From Hamiltosporidium tvaerminnensis (taxonomy: Eukaryota; Microsporidia; Dubosqiidae): a stretch of DNA of 64,000 bases. How positions within the stretch are numbered: the first letter of the stretch is position 1; each line of letters opens with the position of its first letter. Location: NCBI GenBank assembly GCA_022605425.2, contig JAKIMF020000005.1, forward strand, positions 840,501 through 904,500, in the 5' to 3' direction. The translations under genes and the position numbers were made by a program. Positions 29,677-40,674 of the stretch are shown here, in pieces. The notes under the pieces are model-generated. The model saw nothing but the letters and a program-made list of their open reading frames with translations, was not told where the DNA came from and searched no databases.

Positions 29677-32189
29677 TGATATTTTTTGTAATAAATTTTT
29701 AATTAAATCGATTTTTATTAAATAACGGATTAAAGAAGAAAAAAAAATATTTTAAAATTTTTTTATTTGATAGAAATGTCAGAAAAAAAAATTTATATTT
29801 GATAACTGTAAAAAGAAAAGAGTTTGGAAAGAAAAAAGTATGGAATGAAAAAATGTATAAAAATAAGAAAAAATGTATAAAAACAAGAATAACTTATAAA
29901 AACAAGAATAACTTTATGAAAACAAGAAAAATGTATAAAATATAATTTTAGAATTTTTTACACAACGTAAAAAACTACAGAAAATTGACTAAATAACTCC
30001 AAAGAGCTACAGCTCTAAAGACAGAAAAAAAGTAAGAGATTTTAAGAATTATTAAATTTAGAAAAAAAAATATTTAACTATTTTTTTAGAAAAAAATTAA
30101 GATCGGTCTTTGTGATTTGAATTATTTGACGTTTAACGATAAAAATGGTTTTGAATTATTTAATAATAAGTTACAAGTTTTAATTCTGATACTTACTTTG
30201 AAATAAAAAATTTGATTTGAAAAGCTTAAATAACTTATTAAATATAAAAATTAAAATATATATGGATACAGCATTATATAAAAAAATCTATAATTGTTTT
30301 ACTAAATAATATATAATTTATTATTTATCATTATTTAGAGACATAGTCTATAGAAGGGAATATTTAGATTTTCATTTGAGTTTTTATGTTGAAATGTCTT
30401 TTTGTATTTTAAATTGAAGCCTTTTGTTCAAATATATTGTCTTCGAATTAAAAGAAAGTATAAATCATATAAATATTTCTATATAATCTTTTAAATAGTA
30501 AGTTGTATCTTTAAGAGTGTATGTGTCGCGTGTGTACTTATTTGGATTTAAAGAATATGATTTTGCGACTTTTATCGGTATTTATTATTTGTCTAATCTT
30601 GTTTAATAATCAATAATTTATAAAATACACTTTTAAAACTATTACTCAGCTTTATTTTAAATCAAATATTTTATTCTTTTTTTATTTATTCTGTCCTATT
30701 TAGAAAAATTAACTTTAATTATATTTAACCGAATAATTCCAATCTAAATTTTATAAGGTTTGCCTTATTTGAGAAATAGAAACGGTTTTTAGAGATTCTT
30801 GTTCTTTACCAAATTAATAATTTAAATAATAACTCTTATTGATACAAGCTGATATATTTAATTTGATATTTATTACATAATCGAGGTTTTTACGAAGATG
30901 GCGACAAAATGGTAAATCGGTTCGAAGAAATTAAGGCTCCACAATAGTATTCCGATTAATAATATGTTTTATATGATTCGTTAATAGCTCTTGCACAGCC
31001 AACAAGAGTGTGCAGTCGTAGAAATTGCCATATTTAAAACGATTGGTTAACTTAGAAAAAAATTTGTATTGAATAATATTAAACATCTTCTCTAGATTGT
31101 ACTAAATCATAAGAATAACAACAATATTTTTATTCTACTGTTTTAAAGTATATTTAATTAATTTACGTTTCTCAGATAATAATTTGGAGTTTTTTTATGA
31201 TACATAATCGATTATTTGATAGAAGAAGTACTTTCTGTCGTCTGTCTTTGCATTTTATTTATATACTCAATAATATTCGCACAAAACAATTATTGCCTGG
31301 TTACTCGGTCGAATTTTATATTAAAGTAGTGTAGTATTTTCCATGGAAATATTAAGTATTATGATTTATTTTTACTGACAAATTCATCGTGCCGTATAAG
31401 AAAAACGGTTTTTTAAGTTAAAGAAAATCTCAGATTAATAAACTCAAAATAAACGAAAACTTTTTGCTATAAAAACTGATACAATCTAACAGAAAATAAT
31501 AATCAATACTCAAGAAAAAAGATTAAGCAATTAAAAAAGAAGAGGAAAATAATACGAATAACAAACCTTAGATTTTATTGAGACGATCAAGATGGCTATA
31601 GATGCATATATGATTGACTTTAAAAAATATAAGTGTACAGTTTGATGAGAATATGTAATCTTAAATAAAAAGATCGAGAAATTAAGAACAGATAGCGAAG
31701 TTTAGAAGATTAATCCACACATCGCGTTTTAATTTTTTTTTTATAAATTTAACAACTTATTTAATTTGCTTTAATACAGCTCGGATAGGTGGTTGTCTCA
31801 TACAAGTTTGGAAAAATTTTTTTAGTAAAAAGGGGCTTTTTTGACTCATTTCTTCCCAAAGGGCTGACCACAGTAGTGCTTAGGTTCGTCTTCTACATGT
31901 TTAATAGCTAGTACAGGACAAATAAATATAAATCGAAATTTCAAAATTCAATTATATGTCTTCATATTCTACTTATTTCATGAAAACTATTTAATAATAG
32001 ATTTTTATTCGTTTTGAAGACTTGAATTTATATTCATTTACGAGTAGTAGATATAAAGACATTAAATATTGATTTGGACATCAATATAAGCATCTATAAG
32101 TAACATTAAAGGCAAGTCATCAAATATTTCGATACAAAATGACACAATTTAAAACGATTTTGTTGTATAATCTACAATACATTTTCCCC
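29677..32189. other. AT-rich intergenic region
   Basis: About 2.5 kb with no supported gene. At 29835-29942 the strand is purine-rich with several variants of AAAATGTATAAAAA(T/C)AAGAA. A short, less AT-rich patch at 31775-31910 (CTCGGATAGGTGGTTGTC ... GGGCTGACCACAGTAGTGC) looks like another worn-out repeat, but I cannot classify it. Confidence 0.5.
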
Positions 32190-32415
32190 ACCATGCCGGG
32201 AGCAGAATTGACTTGGATTATTCTCTGCTTGTCGTAAGAGGCGACTAAAAAGGACTGATCCTTCATGTTGGGATTCGGTGTAGGGCTAACAACTCCCCCT
32301 TTAAACTACCTTGTTACGAAACCCGATATGTAAACAAACCCACTGGAAAAAGACCAGTAGGCGATATTACTAAGGGAGGCCAAGGCTCGCACAGGGCTGT
32401 AGTGCCAAGGATGGA
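32190..32415 (+). repeat. GC-rich structured island with four hairpins
   Basis: A ~225-bp island with far higher GC than its surroundings. Successive hairpins can be drawn: AGCAG (32201) with CTGCT (32225); GTCG-TAAGAGG-CGAC (32231-32245); AAGGA-CTGA-TCCTT (32250-32263); and ACTGG-AAAAAGA-CCAGT (32342-32358). No protein is evident. The block TATTCTCTGCTTGTCGTAAG and what follows loosely resembles part of the SINE-like element here (TATTCCATGGGAGTTGTTAT). It may be the structured 5' end of a retroelement or a SINE head. From memory only, a CTGCTTGTCGTAAGAGGCGA-type string occurs in dispersed repeats of other eukaryotes. Strand is arbitrary. Confidence 0.55.
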
Positions 32416-33007
32416 TGAATGAATCTGCATTACATTTTGAATCCGGATTGGAAAAACAAAGATTTTAATTGTCTTTAATTAATTATTTACTTGCCAAGAT
32501 AACAAAGATTGTTGTACAGGAAAAACTGATTTTCTTCATATTACAACTTTAAATGCGTTTTTTCTTGTGATACTTTATATAGAAGATTAAGACTGTTTAA
32601 TTTTAGTTATTTACTTGGTCTGAGAATGGTGTTAAATTGATTATCTAAAACTTTAATAAAAAAACAAAGACTAAACTATTGTTGGTTACACTATCAGGCT
32701 TGTTATGGTTTTTATTCGTTAATAGCCATTCAACTCTAAATTTAGGCTATGTGTAGTTAAAATCGACAGAATTTTCTTATTAAAATAATACAGAATTACG
32801 AAGTTTTTGTAGATTCACTCAAAAATATATTGCGATCAAAATCTAGACAAAAAATATTTGAAACCACAATTAAATGATAAATTTCCACATTCAGAAATTT
32901 ATTAACTTGATTTGCTAAAATGGAGTTGTCTATATAGTTTTGGATTGAATAATCGTAACATACAAAATATTTTTACAATACCCCCTTTAATTTAAAAAAA
33001 TAAATTT
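32416..33007. other. AT-rich intergenic region upstream of small gene
   Basis: No gene seen. The only notable feature is CCCCC at 32981-32985, 22 bases before the ATG of the next gene. Confidence 0.5.
32981..32985 (+). promoter_or_regulatory. C-run upstream of small unknown gene
   Basis: CCCCC in a C-poor setting, 22 bases before the ATG at 33008 (AATACCCCCTTTAATTT). It is farther from the start than at the other genes but of the same kind, and it supports 33008-33346 being transcribed. Confidence 0.5.
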
Positions 33008-33346
33008 ATGAATCGTAAACTAGAAAAAAATAAGAAAATAAAATTTAGAAGAACTTCAAATCTAAATAATACAAACAATTATTTACTTAAAAATATCAAA
33101 GATTTAAATTTAAATGTGAACAATTCTAAACCATCATATGAATTTCTTTTAAATGAAGGTAAGAAATTTTCTATGTATTTTTCCAAGTTCAATAATACAA
33201 ATAAATATTCTGAATTTGTAACAACAGTTGTATTAAATCTTTTAGACAATTGTTCTGGGGATATTTATATGAATGTAAGTAATAGAATAAGAAAAATTGG
33301 CAGTAAAAAACTTATCGAGGAGCAAGAATATTCAGATGAGTTTTGA
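33008..33346 (+). CDS. Small hypothetical protein
   Basis: A 112-residue protein I do not recognise. The first ~20 residues are basic (MNRKLEKNKKIKFRR), followed by an Asn-rich stretch. From about residue 40 the sequence looks like a compact helical domain (KPSYEFLLNEGKKFSMYFSK, then YSEFVTTVVLNLLDN). It ends acidic (LIEEQEYSDEF). There is no signal peptide, membrane segment or cysteine pair. Support for a real gene comes from the ATG start, the upstream C-run, and a composition richer in charged residues than chance frames in this AT-rich DNA. A copy of the SINE-like element begins ~35 bases after the stop. Confidence 0.6.
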   Translation: MNRKLEKNKKIKFRRTSNLNNTNNYLLKNIKDLNLNVNNSKPSYEFLLNEGKKFSMYFSKFNNTNKYSEFVTTVVLNLLDNCSGDIYMNVSNRIRKIGSKKLIEEQEYSDEF

Positions 33347-33379
33347 AATTAATAATTTAATTTTATTGTTGTTTAGCCA

Positions 33380-33648
33380 AGAGCTTTGCATAGTCTCGGA
33401 AGGGAGCTTCGGCCTTTAATCACACTCCATGCAACGGACATTAACGAACTCCGGGCAACTGCCTCGCCTATTAATCGGGTTTTACACACTTGGTAGATGA
33501 AAGGCTTTGGGATGTAGGTATCACAGGGGGTACCGATGGAGTGTTGCGGTAGCGGTTATTTATGTTAAACCTAGAACTGCTTTAATGTCATGAAAACAGA
33601 TATAACACTTGCCACTATTTTAAAAAGATGTGATACTTTTAAATAAAG
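33380..33648 (+). mobile_element. SINE-like element, 5'-truncated copy
   Basis: Its reverse complement matches 16535-16800 almost base for base. Shared blocks include AACTCCGGGCAACTGCCTCG, GATGAAAGGCTTTGGGA, CACTTGCCACTATTTTAAAA and the end TTTTAAATAAAG. Similarity stops abruptly at about 33380, where the full-length copy continues. Loss of one end only fits 5' truncation of a reverse-transcribed element whose 3' end is AAATAAAG. Confidence 0.82.
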
Positions 33649-34104
33649 TTTTTACGATTAAAAGTTTTGACAAGCTTTATTTTCAAATTTTACTGCTTAC
33701 GTAGTTTATAATTTAAGATAGGTAATGATTTGTAATTTAAACAAATATTTTCTCTTTTCAGTTTGTTTAAAAATTACCAGCAAAATATCAATTAGATTAA
33801 AAAAAATAAAATGTTTATTTTTTATTTCAGCTGATTGGTAGGTCAAATAAGCCAATAGGAAAAAAAATTAGAGTAAGATATGCGAATATTAATTTTATCA
33901 AAGGAAGGGCATTTTCAACTTAATATTTCTACAAAGAGTTATCTCTAGTGTTGTAAATTATAGAATTTTTATATCAATTTTTAGTTGAAATAATCATTTC
34001 GAGGATCAAACTGTTTCAAAACCATTTTTATTTCTAATTTTTTTAAATTAAAGTTGTGTAAAAAGAATGACAAAATTAAAAATATTCTGCTTGGTAATGA
34101 TAAA
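33649..34104. other. AT-rich spacer between two element copies
   Basis: No gene recognised. It separates the truncated and the degenerate copies of the SINE-like family. Confidence 0.5.
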
Positions 34105-34690
34105 ATCAGACTGGGATGTAAGTCATTGTTTTGATTTTTGATTCAGTGATAATCAAAGTCAGTTCTCATTTTTTTCTAGGATTTTGTTTAAGTAAAATAT
34201 AATCTACAAAACAGTTAAAGTTTTTCTAATAGGAGGTTTGTAGTTTGTTTATGTAGTCATTTAGGAAACACGACTAAACCTGTGGATAATTGTTAACTAA
34301 AATAATGGAAAACTAGCTTTGCTTACCTGGAAAGAAAATTTGGTGTCTGACAGATACAAAAACAAACCCCTTTTAAAAAGGAAGGAGATCAAATAGTGGG
34401 TGATATTTGTCAGTATGACATTAAACCGTCTAGTATGACTCCATGAAGTCTCCGAGATATTCTAGCTAGCATTCTATGAGGTTCGCAAAATATTGAATAT
34501 CTGGGAATGATGCTGGTCTTGTGAAACCCAAAGTGAAGATCGACATGCAATAGCACCCATGAAACAATATCAACGAACACCGAGCAACTGACTCGTTGAT
34601 TAAATGTATTTTTCACACTTTGAAGTGTGAATCTTTAAGATTTAGGACTTAGGTTATCTCAATAGATATTTTTTCGGGGAAGAGAGAGCA
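34105..34690 (+). mobile_element. SINE-like element, degenerate near-full-length copy
   Basis: It aligns in the same orientation as the copy at 33380 with most of the 729-bp element, but with many changes. Matching blocks are TCATTGTTTTGATTTTTG, TTTGTAGTTTGTTTATGTA, GGAAAACTAGCTTTGCT, AGTATGACATTAAACCGTCT, GATATTCTAGCTAGCATTCT and AACGAACACCGAGCAACTG. Divergence is far greater than between the other two copies, so it is an older insertion. Confidence 0.7.
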
Positions 34691-36289
34691 TTTATCTATT
34701 TTGAAACTGAATCGCGTAATCTCATTGAAAAAATATAAAAAATATGCCTTTTTTTTGCAAAATGTGACGTTTAGCAACAAAATAATTTTTCGTTTCATTT
34801 AAAAACGCGTTTAGGTTTACAAATTTTATATTAAAGCAGATCCAATTTTTTCAAAGAGTCTTTGATTCTTATTTATCTTTGTTGGATTTTAAGTATCATA
34901 CATTTGAAAAAATTCAATTTGAATTTAAATGCAATTTTGATCTATGCAACTCTACTGGCATCGAAACTCGTGGTTTTATATTTTTTTGTATTTAGTTTAG
35001 ATTTAAAGTCTCGTATTTTTAGATTTAAAGGTATAGCCTTTTGCCAAGGTTCTATAAATTTTTCAAAAAATATTTTCATTTTGTCGTCAAAATGTTTTAA
35101 ATAAATTATTAATTATATTAAATCGTAATAAACAATCAATTATATGCTATAAGATTTTGAATTAATTTAAACTAAAAGCAAAAATTAATTAAAAATACTT
35201 CAAAGCTTTTTTAAGAATAGAAATTCAAGTTAAAAAATTAATCACTATGTAACATAATTTGACGTATGAGAATCTATAGATTTGATGAAATAATGTATAA
35301 AGATACTATAATTACTATTATCTTGCTTTAATTTACATGTTTAAAAGGCTTAATATATTTTTAATTACGTTTTCTAATTTCTATATGAATTTATTCAAAT
35401 TTTCACAAAGTATTTAAAATAAAAATATAATTTGTAGGCTTGGCGTAGAATTTTTAAAAAAGAAGACCCTATAAATCTACTAAAAAAATATTCTAAATAT
35501 TTAGTAGAATTAAATATTCGTTAGAAAAATTTAAAGGGCATGCTATTTTCATTATTAATAATATCGGATTCTAATCAATTTAGTTTATAATACTTAGATT
35601 AAGAATAAAAAATTATTCGAAATATATTTATGATTCTTTGAATTTAATCGAGAACAATTATATAATATATATTTATTAATTTAAAAAAATATTATTTAAG
35701 CATTTACAAGGAGTATTTCTCGGTTAAAATATAGTTGAATAAATGAATAGAATAGACAGGCACATATATTTTTTAATAAAAATAGAATTAAGATTGAGAT
35801 GAATAAAAGAATAATCAAAGGAATATAAACAATATGAAATTAAAACATATACGCAGTTAACTTTGGTAAATATTAAAGGTAGAATAATTCCTAAATTTAG
35901 TTATAAATTGAAATCAGAATTCATTAAATTTAAATTACGAAACGAAAATTTATTCCCACGAGATAATTATATAATCAGTAGTTAATTTCGAGTTTATGAT
36001 GCTTCTGAAATACAAAAAATTCTAAGTTTTGACTTTTCTGTGTGAATATAAGAAAAACGAGTAATTTTATAAGAATAGATAGATCTTTAGTTTATTTTTT
36101 TGTTTCTTGTCAATAAGAGGATTTCCGGTTCTAAAATAATAAAAAAAACATTTTTCGATGGCTAAAAAATGGAGTTTTTATTAAAAAATATTAATTCTCA
36201 AGAAATCTATTTGAATAAAGTCGCGAAAGGCAAGACAAAAAATTGTAAATTATAAAATTAAAATTTATTTTTACATACTTGAATATACT
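34691..36289. other. AT-rich intergenic region
   Basis: About 1.6 kb between the element copies and the 3' end of the minus-strand Rrp4 gene. An 80-codon frame at 34862 starts at TTG and is not supported. Nothing else recognised. Confidence 0.5.
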
Positions 36290-36955
36290 TCAATATTGTT
36301 TTAGTAATTCAGTATCTGTTATTACTTTATTTTGATTTGCAATATTTTTTATAAAATTTGCAATTATAAGTATTTTTTTCATATTTTTGTAATTTAAATC
36401 ATCAGATCCGATCCATATGAATCCATTTACCCCGATAATTATTTCTATGCTTTCTATTTTAAGAAATTGTGTTTTATATCTTGTAACCAGCATTGCAGGT
36501 ACTTCTAATACCAATCCATTGGTTAATTTTTTATATTTTTCATTTCTTGTATGTAATGAGATATTTCCTGATTTATTGATTTTTTGTACTTCAGCAACTA
36601 AAATATCATTTATATCAAAATATTCTCGCATTTTCATTTCATCGGAATACATTTTTCTCCTTTGAACCGAACCCGGAAGATTTATAGCAGATAATTGTAA
36701 TGTTGATTCAGCCTTTGAATTCATTTCAACTTTCCATTTTTTATTTCCAATCATCGTAATTCGTCCTATAATAACATCTCCAACTTCTGGATTGTATCTA
36801 AAATCAATAACAGGCTGAACAGTCATTAACTTATCAATTACAACCAAGTTACCATACAAAGATGAATATAAACCATTATTCTCTTGATAAGAACCATGAC
36901 CATTTATATAACCTTCTATTGTTGGCATTTTTTCACCAGGAAGAAATTTTGTCAT
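36290..36955 (-). CDS. RRP4: Exosome complex RNA-binding subunit Rrp4
   Basis: A 221-residue protein of the Rrp4/EXOSC2 family. The N-terminal segment (LPGEKMPTIEGYINGHGSYQ) matches the Rrp4 N-terminal domain. An S1 RNA-binding domain follows at about residues 56-140 (VGDVIIGRITMIGNKKWKVE through ISLHTRNEKYKKL). A KH-type domain then carries the family hallmark GVNGFIWIG near residues 174-182. Rrp4 is one of three cap subunits on the exosome ring and feeds RNA into the channel for 3'-5' degradation and rRNA trimming in nucleus and cytoplasm. The length is shorter than in yeast (about 359), as usual for microsporidia. It is divergent from the SNF2 gene at 37368, with 412 bases between the starts. 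There is no CCC directly before this ATG (ACCGCTGAA on the coding strand). Confidence 0.92.
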   Translation of the reverse strand: MTKFLPGEKMPTIEGYINGHGSYQENNGLYSSLYGNLVVIDKLMTVQPVIDFRYNPEVGDVIIGRITMIGNKKWKVEMNSKAESTLQLSAINLPGSVQRRKMYSDEMKMREYFDINDILVAEVQKINKSGNISLHTRNEKYKKLTNGLVLEVPAMLVTRYKTQFLKIESIEIIIGVNGFIWIGSDDLNYKNMKKILIIANFIKNIANQNKVITDTELLKQY

Positions 36956-37367
36956 TTCAGCGGTAAAAATATTTAAAAAATCTTTTTTTATTTTTCTTGA
37001 AAATTTTTGTAAAAGTTATTGTGCAAGAAAAAAGCCGAAACAAAAATTTTAGAAGGCTCGTTTATTTAAAAAGGTATAAAATATTTATAAGAATTAACGA
37101 AGAAATCAAAGTTAAGATAATTTTAATTAACAATGTAGATCGTTTATTGCGAAAAAACTTGTAATAACCGAATAAAAAATCATAAGCCATTACAAATGCT
37201 CAAATAATCTTCTAAAAAATCCGAAAACAATGTTTATAATATAAATATATCATCTAGACAATTATCTTCACATATAAAACAGATATGCGTTGTATTATTA
37301 AAAATATTCTGCGAAACGTAAAGAAGTAAACCCAATTTAACAATTAAAGACTTGCTTACCCTTCCCG
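36956..37367. other. Divergent intergenic (promoter) region between RRP4 and SMARCAL1-like gene
   Basis: 412 bases between two start codons pointing away from each other. It must hold both promoters. The right side ends in TTACCCTTCCCG before the ATG; the left side has no C-run. No further motif is evident. Confidence 0.6.
37358..37367 (+). promoter_or_regulatory. Double CCC motif before SMARCAL1-like start
   Basis: ACCCTTCCCG directly abuts the ATG at 37368, with two CCC runs, the second one base from the start codon. It is the clearest case of this motif in the window and fixes the start. Confidence 0.7.
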
Positions 37368-39008
37368 ATGCCATCTATTCCGGTAGTAAATAAGCCTGTA
37401 AAAATGAAACTTAAAGAAGATGGATCTATAGAAGTTAAACCCTCTAATAAAATTATTTCCACTATTCTAACTTCTTTTCCAAATAAAAAATCGACTTATA
37501 TATTAGAAACGAATTCTTGGAAAATTAATATAGAAATATACGAAGATTTTTGTATAAAATTAAAGCAAAATAAAATTTTATACGAAGAAATTCCTAAAGG
37601 CGTCCTAAACGTTCTCAAAAAAAATATAAAAAATGAATTTTATGATTTAAAAAATGGTATTTATAGTTATTTACTACCATTCCAAATGCAGGGCGTAAAT
37701 TTTGCTTTGAACAGAAAAGGAAAAATTTTATTAGCCGATGATATGGGTTTAGGTAAGACAATACAGGCATTAGCTATAGCATATTATTATAAACTTGAAT
37801 GGCCACTCTTAATTATTGCCCCAGCTTCACTTCTTTATAATTGGGCAGAATCTATAAATACTTTTTTAAAAATGGAAAGTACAATTATTAGAAAAATGTC
37901 TGATTTTGGAGAAAAAATAAGCATTATAAGTTATGATCAAGCTTCCAAGAACTCCGATTTAATTTTAAAACTTAAACATCAAGTTATAATTGTTGATGAG
38001 TGTCATTATTTGAAAAGTCAGCAGTCTAAAAGAACTGTAAATTTACTTCCTATAATTCAAAACTCGACAAGATCAATTTTATTATCAGGTACACCTGCTA
38101 TGAGTAGACCACTCGAACTATTTTCAATTATTTCTGCAATTGATAAATTTATATTTCCTAAATTCTATGAATACGGTAAAAGATATTGCAATGGAAGAAA
38201 GGTTGGGCATTGGTATGATTACAAAGGTTCAAGTAATTTGGAAGAATTAAATTATTTGCTAAATAAAACCTTCATGCTTCGAAGAACTAAAGACTGCGTT
38301 TTAAATGAATTACCAAATAAATTCAGAAGACATGTAATTCTCAATTTGGATGATTCGAAAACCGAAAATAAAGATTCAACTTCTTTAAATAAAATTTTAA
38401 ATGAAAACAAAAAAAATCTTGACGAAAATCTGACTGAAGTAAGTGATAATATTATGACTTTATATTGTGAAGCAGGGAAACTCAAAGCAAACAAAGTTAT
38501 AGAATATTTATCGTGTTTAATAGAAAAACAAATAAAATTTGTAGTTTTTGCTCATCATGGATTTATGATAGAACAAATATCTAAATTTCTTGAAGAGACA
38601 GGTATAAATTTTATTAGAATAGACGGCAAAACACCTGTTAATCACAGGCAACAATTAGTCAACAAATATCAAAATAATGCAAATATAACGGTAGCATTAT
38701 TAGGACTAACAGCATGTGCAAGTGGATTGACACTTACAGAAGGAAAGGCGGTTGTATTTTCTGAATTATACTGGAATCCTGGTACGATGTTGCAAGCAGA
38801 AGATCGAATTCATAGAATAGGACAAAAGGATAGCGTCGATATACATTATTTGATTGGAAAAAACACGATTGACGAATATGTCTGGCCTAAAATACTTAAA
38901 AAGCTGAATGTTCTTGAATCACTTGGAATCGGAACAAACGATTTAAAAGACATTGGACCGTTCGATCTTAAACAAAAAAGACTTGAAAATTTCCTACAAA
39001 AGAAATAA
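37368..39008 (+). CDS. SMARCAL1: SNF2-family ATPase, SMARCAL1/ZRANB3-like annealing helicase
   Basis: A 546-residue SNF2 ATPase. Landmarks: LLPFQMQGVNFAL near residues 104-116; Walker A in DDMGLGKT at 124-131; DECH (Walker B) at 210-213; LLSGTP near 240; and the second RecA lobe with QAEDRIHRIGQ at 476-486. WYDYKGSSNLEELNYLL followed by MLRRTKDCVLNELPNKFRR is specific to the SMARCAL1/ZRANB3 branch (consensus KGSSN-x-x-EL ... LPxKxR). Human SMARCAL1 (954 aa) anneals RPA-coated single strands at stalled forks. Here only ~100 residues precede the ATPase, so the RPA-binding motif and a full pair of HARP domains cannot be present; residues 25-75 may be a reduced HARP-like part. It is probably nuclear, acting in fork remodelling. 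Whether it anneals DNA in the same way is inference. Confidence 0.9.
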   Translation: MPSIPVVNKPVKMKLKEDGSIEVKPSNKIISTILTSFPNKKSTYILETNSWKINIEIYEDFCIKLKQNKILYEEIPKGVLNVLKKNIKNEFYDLKNGIYSYLLPFQMQGVNFALNRKGKILLADDMGLGKTIQALAIAYYYKLEWPLLIIAPASLLYNWAESINTFLKMESTIIRKMSDFGEKISIISYDQASKNSDLILKLKHQVIIVDECHYLKSQQSKRTVNLLPIIQNSTRSILLSGTPAMSRPLELFSIISAIDKFIFPKFYEYGKRYCNGRKVGHWYDYKGSSNLEELNYLLNKTFMLRRTKDCVLNELPNKFRRHVILNLDDSKTENKDSTSLNKILNENKKNLDENLTEVSDNIMTLYCEAGKLKANKVIEYLSCLIEKQIKFVVFAHHGFMIEQISKFLEETGINFIRIDGKTPVNHRQQLVNKYQNNANITVALLGLTACASGLTLTEGKAVVFSELYWNPGTMLQAEDRIHRIGQKDSVDIHYLIGKNTIDEYVWPKILKKLNVLESLGIGTNDLKDIGPFDLKQKRLENFLQKK

Positions 39009-40674
39009 TAATTGTATAATTTAGTGAGAAATCATTGATTTAAGTATTCTAATAATAATAAAGATTAAATTAAAAAAAATATTTATTCGATTAGTTACAT
39101 TTCCTAAATTCATTATTTTTTCAGAAATATTCAGAAAATAAAATATTTTACTTTGAAATAATAGAAATTATTTTTATTTTTTATAAATAATTTCAATAAA
39201 ATAAAAATTAACTATAATTACATCTCGTTGGACTATTTTTGCTATTTTTCTATTTTATGATTTTTTTTGTTAGATCATTATTTTCTAATATGAGCAACGA
39301 ATTGTTTTTTTGATTCTTGCTTTAGTAAGCAAATAACTATATGTTTGTGGTTTTTCTGTTTTCCTTGATGTCAATCCAAATATGTGATAAAACAATTACA
39401 TGTCTATTTAATAATAAATATAATTTGCAAAAAATTCTATATACATTGAAATGAATTTAATTAAAGTATATTAGTTTTAAAATTAGATAGAATTATTTTT
39501 CAAAAATAAATTCAGATTATTCTAGTATGTTTATCTTAGAATTTAGAGTATGATAATTAAAGACGTCATAAATTAACCATTTATGTTCTATCTGGGAATA
39601 GATAAGAAGATAAAATTTTACGTAATTTACACAAAGAAATCTTATTATACCAAATATAATGATTAAATTTAAAATTTGGTTATTGACTTTGAAATTAGTT
39701 TAAAATTGGGTCGAATTAAAATTTTTTAATGTTCTGAGTTAATTAATAAATTCTTAACTGGATCTATAAGCCAATTCCGTATCCTCTCGAGTCCCAAAAA
39801 CAACTTAAAATAAATAAATGTGAATTTTTATTCTTTCATCTTCGACACCGAAAGATAAAAAAGTAAATGAGTAAGTATATAATTTTTTAATATTTTTTTT
39901 GGCTAGAACAGTCCATTTTTTTTATAAAACATGTATAATCTGCCATGATTGTGTATTTTAAAATTTTTTAAATTCACCGAAAACCATTATTTTCATGTAA
40001 TTCCAAAAAAAAAATTTCAAAATTAACAAAAAATTCAAGGAAAGAAATTTTTTTATTTATGACTTCGGTAGGATATTTCATATACAAGTTTCTGTGTCAA
40101 TAAAATATCAGAAGATTTGGGTGGATTATAACACGCTTTAATTAAATTAAATAGATGTTGAGGCTACTAGAAACCCCTGATATTTCCATCTTATAATTCC
40201 AAATAAAAAAATCAAAAAAAATTATGATTTTAACTTATTAATATTAAATTTTTTGCATATAAAAATAGTGAAACAGCTTAGCCGCAAATATTCTAAGTTT
40301 TTAATTAATATATTAAAAGAGAAGCTCTTGAAAATGTATAAAATACCTTAACATATTCTTAGGTTTGATTCTTTTCTTTTATAATGTAATAACTGATTTT
40401 ATGTTTATTGAGGACATAATAGAAATCTAATTATATGATATTAAAATTCACATGTAAAGTAACATTGTCCAAAGTTATATATTTTTTTATAGATAATACA
40501 TGATTGATTAAAAGATACTTAAATTATTAGATCAGGGTTTTCTTTAGTTTCTATCTTGTAAATTCATTATTATGCATTAACTTTCCATATAAAAAATAGT
40601 AGATTTCTATTTTGAAATATATTTATAGATTCTAGAAAAAGATAAAGAAATATAGACATGATGAGCGCCAATTC
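39009..40674. other. AT-rich intergenic region
   Basis: About 1.7 kb between the SMARCAL1-like stop and a decayed retrotransposon copy. No supported gene or clear repeat. Confidence 0.55.

Noticed and set aside
34862-35104. 80-codon hydrophobic frame after the SINE-like copies
   Set aside because: TTG start, T-rich composition, no motif or family.
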